Shown: positions 29,427 to 31,188 of the stretch, piece after piece
How the letters are laid out: each line of letters opens with the position of its first letter
How positions within the stretch are numbered: position 1 is the first letter of the stretch
Assembly: GCA_964510785.1 (NCBI GenBank)
Contig: CAZECM010000037.1
Coordinates: 1-31,188, forward strand
Reading direction: 5' to 3'
Source of the DNA: JAAYZM01 sp964510785
GTDB lineage: Bacteria > Actinomycetota > Actinomycetes > Actinomycetales > Cellulomonadaceae
Length of the DNA stretch: 31,188 nt
Program-made: the position numbers and the translations under genes
Notes under the pieces: model-generated
Database searches by the model: none
What the model was told of the DNA's origin: nothing
What the model saw: the letters and a program-made list of their open reading frames with translations, nothing else

Positions 29427-29951
29427 ATGGCGAGGCCGGACAAGGCAGCAGCCGTCGCGCAGATCGCGGACCGTTTCCGCGAGTCGAACGCGGCCGTGCT
29501 GACCGAGTACCGCGGGCTCACCGTTGCGCAGCTCAAGGAGCTGCGTACCGCGCTGCGCGGCAACGCAACCTACGCCGTGGTGAAGAACACGCTGACCCAG
29601 GTGGCGGCCAAGGAGGCGGGTGTCGAAGGACTCGACGCCCAGCTCGCCGGCCCGTCCGCCATCGCGTTCGTGACCGGTGACCCGGTCGCAGCCGCGAAGG
29701 GACTGCGTGACTTCGCCAAGGCGCACCCCGCCCTGGTCATCAAGGGGGGCGTCCTCGACGGCCGCCCGATGACCGCGGAGGAGATCACCAAGCTTGCGGA
29801 CCTCGAGTCCCGCGAGGTCCTGCTGGCCAAGCTGGCCGGCGCAATGAAGGCGTCGCTCTACCAGGCGGCGTACCTCTTTACCGCGCCCACGGCCCAGGCC
29901 GCGCGCACCATCGACGCCCTTCGCCAGAAGAAGGCCGACGAGGCGGCTTGA
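29427..29951 (+). CDS. rplJ: 50S ribosomal protein L10
   Basis: A 174-residue protein from ATG 29427 with GGAAGGA upstream. It begins MARPDKAAAVAQIADRFRES and contains VLTEYRGLTVAQLKELR, the VVKNTLTQVAA rRNA-binding segment and the C-terminal helix (QAARTIDALRQKKADEAA) that binds L7/L12 dimers. It is the stalk base scaffold and co-regulator of the rplJL operon. The length is normal. Confidence 0.97.
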   Translation: MARPDKAAAVAQIADRFRESNAAVLTEYRGLTVAQLKELRTALRGNATYAVVKNTLTQVAAKEAGVEGLDAQLAGPSAIAFVTGDPVAAAKGLRDFAKAHPALVIKGGVLDGRPMTAEEITKLADLESREVLLAKLAGAMKASLYQAAYLFTAPTAQAARTIDALRQKKADEAA

Positions 29952-30022
29952 GCCAACCGGCTCACCGCCCCCCACCACGTTCGGGCTCACTCGCCCGGAT
30001 CTGAACGGAAGGAACGCCAATC

Positions 30023-30395
30023 ATGGCGAAGCTCAGCANNNNNNNNNNTGACCCTCATCGAGCTCTCCGAGTTCGTGAAGAAGTTCGAGGAGACCTTCGA
30101 GGTCACCGCCGCTGCCCCGGCCGCCGTCGCGGTCGCTGCCCCGGCCGGCGGTGGCGGCGACGCCGCGGCCGCCGAGGAGGAGAAGGACTCGTTCGACGTC
30201 GTTCTCGAGGCCGCTGGTGACAAGAAGATCCAGGTCATCAAGGAGGTGCGGGCCCTCACGAGCCTCGGCCTCAAGGAGGCCAAGGACCTCGTGGACGAGG
30301 CCCCCAAGCCCGTGCTCGAGGGTGTGACCAAGGAAGCTGCCGAGAAGGCTCAGGCCGCCCTCGAGGGCGCCGGCGCCACGGTCACCCTCAAGTGA
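30023..30395 (+). CDS. rplL: 50S ribosomal protein L7/L12 (interrupted by an assembly gap)
   Basis: The gene reads MAKLS from ATG 30023, then meets 10 Ns (30039-30048), and resumes as TLIELSEFVKKFEETFEVTAAAP to the end, ...GAGATVTLK. The Ala/Gly hinge (AAPAAVAVAAPAGGGG) and the C-terminal factor-binding domain (EKDSFDVVLEAAGDKKIQVIKEVRALTSLGLKEAKDLV) are intact. The two halves are in different frames across the Ns. Actinobacterial L7/L12 normally has about ten residues at this spot, so roughly 30 nt are missing and 10 Ns is a placeholder; full length would be near 130 residues. This is not a frameshifted pseudogene. L7/L12 forms the ribosomal stalk that recruits translation GTPases. Confidence 0.93.
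30039..30048. other. Assembly gap (10 N)
   Basis: Ten undetermined bases inside rplL. The reading frame on the two sides requires a gap length that is a multiple of three, which ten is not, so the true gap length differs. Confidence 0.99.
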
Positions 30396-30429
30396 CCTCG
30401 CGGGTGGCACGCCACCCGTAGCGGCTCGC

Positions 30430-30469
30430 ACGACGGCCCGCTCCCACCCCGGTGGCGGCGGGCCGTCGT
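30430..30469 (+). terminator. Hairpin terminator or attenuator after rplL
   Basis: A 12-bp perfect stem, ACGACGGCCCGC (30430-30441) with 30458-30469, and a loop that can itself pair. A smaller hairpin (CGGGTGGC/GCCACCCG, 30401-30418) precedes it. In many bacteria partial termination here sets the rplL:rpoB expression ratio. Confidence 0.7.
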
Positions 30470-30486
30470 CGTCCCGCGACCCGGAA

Positions 30487-30554
30487 TGGACAGGGCTGCA
30501 AAGGTCGAGTATGCTAGCGCTTCGCGCTGACTTGTGCCCGCGATCCCGTATAAC
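30487..30554 (+). promoter_or_regulatory. Candidate tandem promoters of rpoB
   Basis: P1: TGGACA (30487-30492), a 17-bp spacer and TATGCT (30510-30515), a good sigma-70 match. P2: a -10 TATAAC at 30549-30554 with CTGACT 16 bp upstream (30527-30532). Either gives a leader of 100-150 nt before the rpoB start. Confidence 0.6.
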
Positions 30555-30664
30555 CCGAGACCGAACTACCGTCGTCATGCGTGGCGGCAAGCGGCTCGAG
30601 GCCGGGGGATCGCGCTCCGCCAAGCGGTGCGACGTGCACTCGATCCGCCGGGAAGGACCCCCCC

Positions 30665-31188
30665 TTGGCTGCCTCGCGCACCTCTGCCACTGCACTGAAC
30701 GCTCACCCCACCTCCCCCCGCCTCTCGTTCGCCAGGATCGACGAACCTCTCGAGGTCCCCGATCTGCTCGGCCTCCAGACGGGAAGCTTCGACTGGCTGC
30801 TCGGCAACGAGCGCTGGCAGGCCCGGTCGGCCGCCGCCGTCGAGGAGAACCGCAACGACGTCCCGGAGAAGTCCGGCCTCGAGGAGATCTTCGAGGAGAT
30901 CTCCCCGATCGAGGACTTCGGCGGGAACATGTCGCTCTCGTTCCGCGAGCACCGCTTCGAGGACCCGAAGTACACCCCCGAGGAGTGCAAGGAGAAGGAC
31001 CTCACCTACTCCGCGCCGCTCTTCGTGACGGCGGAGTTCGTCAACTTCACCACTGGTGAGATCAAGAGCCAGACCGTCTTCATGGGCGACTTCCCGCTCA
31101 TGACCGAGCGCGGCACGTTCATCGTGAACGGCACGGAGCGCGTCGTCGTCTCCCAGCTCGTCCGCTCGCCCGGCGTCTACTTCGAGCG
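30665..31188 (+). CDS. rpoB: DNA-directed RNA polymerase beta subunit, 5' part
   Basis: The first 174 codons are visible; the gene runs off the window. The start is TTG 30665, with GGAAGGA at 30651-30657 seven bases upstream. It reads MAASRTSATALNAHPTSPRL and then the conserved actinobacterial beta N-terminus: SFARIDEPLEVPDLLGLQTGSFDWLLG, ISPIEDFGGNMSLSF, and KSQTVFMGDFPLMTERGTFI followed by NGTERVVVSQLVRSPGVYF. No ATG or GTG in frame fits. The beta subunit forms half of the catalytic cleft; the rifampicin region lies further downstream, outside the window. Confidence 0.97.
   Translation, partial: MAASRTSATALNAHPTSPRLSFARIDEPLEVPDLLGLQTGSFDWLLGNERWQARSAAAVEENRNDVPEKSGLEEIFEEISPIEDFGGNMSLSFREHRFEDPKYTPEECKEKDLTYSAPLFVTAEFVNFTTGEIKSQTVFMGDFPLMTERGTFIVNGTERVVVSQLVRSPGVYFE

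Noticed and set aside
26520..30020. A 1166-codon open frame on the minus strand opposite the CHAT gene and rplJ
   Set aside because: It is Arg/Gly/Pro-rich with no recognisable domain and runs antisense to two clear genes; long antisense frames are expected at this GC content.
30023..30395. rplL as a frameshifted pseudogene
   Set aside because: The frame change coincides exactly with the N run, and both halves match the family with only about ten residues missing.

Overview
The window is very GC-rich, with strong third-position G/C bias, many GTG starts and one TTG start. It looks like the chromosome of a high-GC actinobacterium. The order tRNA-Thr, tRNA-Met, rpmG, hadA, hadB ... tRNA-Trp, secE, nusG, rplK, rplA ... 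rplJ, rplL, rpoB is the actinobacterial core known from Mycobacterium tuberculosis. The murB, adenosine deaminase and aspartate aminotransferase genes placed inside it suggest Micrococcales (Cellulomonas/Promicromonospora relatives). That placement is inferred; no 16S rRNA gene is present.

Layout. 1-3416: 3' end of an HtpX-type membrane protease, an FMO-like flavoprotein, a YajQ-family protein (minus strand), tRNA-Tyr and a short-chain dehydrogenase. 3501-4844: tRNA-Thr, tRNA-Met, rpmG and the hadA/hadB dehydratase pair. 4848-9708: a LacI-family regulator divergent from two tandem paralogous MFS transporters, the second overlapping murB. 9788-12301: adenosine-deaminase-family protein (minus) and an APH-fold phosphotransferase (plus). 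12308-15787: two tandem genes for small, probably exported, Ser-Pro-repeat proteins, convergent with an OmpR-type response regulator/histidine kinase pair. 15785-19341: a four-gene ABC transporter plus NarL-type two-component operon (minus). 19430-20644: class I aminotransferase (minus). 20850-23382: tRNA-Trp, secE, nusG, rplK, rplA. 23596-29183: a four-gene block (sigma factor, small acidic protein, intracellular-looking subtilase, TPR-CHAT caspase-like protein) between rplA and rplJ. 29192-31188: L10 leader, rplJ, rplL (interrupted by a 10-N assembly gap) and the start of rpoB.

Two systems stand out. First, the sigma/acidic/S8/CHAT block looks like one operon coupling transcriptional control to two different protease folds; neither protease has a visible export signal, so a cytoplasmic proteolytic cascade is the working idea. 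Second, the promoters of both Ser-Pro-repeat genes and of the neighbouring kinase/regulator operon share a TCTCAT motif at exact 11-bp spacing, the geometry expected for tandem OmpR-family binding. This predicts a small local regulon whose main product is the repeat proteins.

Most of the rest is housekeeping. Intergenic stretches are short (none over 300 bp) and mostly hold terminators or promoters. No CRISPR array, insertion sequence, integrase or rRNA gene was seen.
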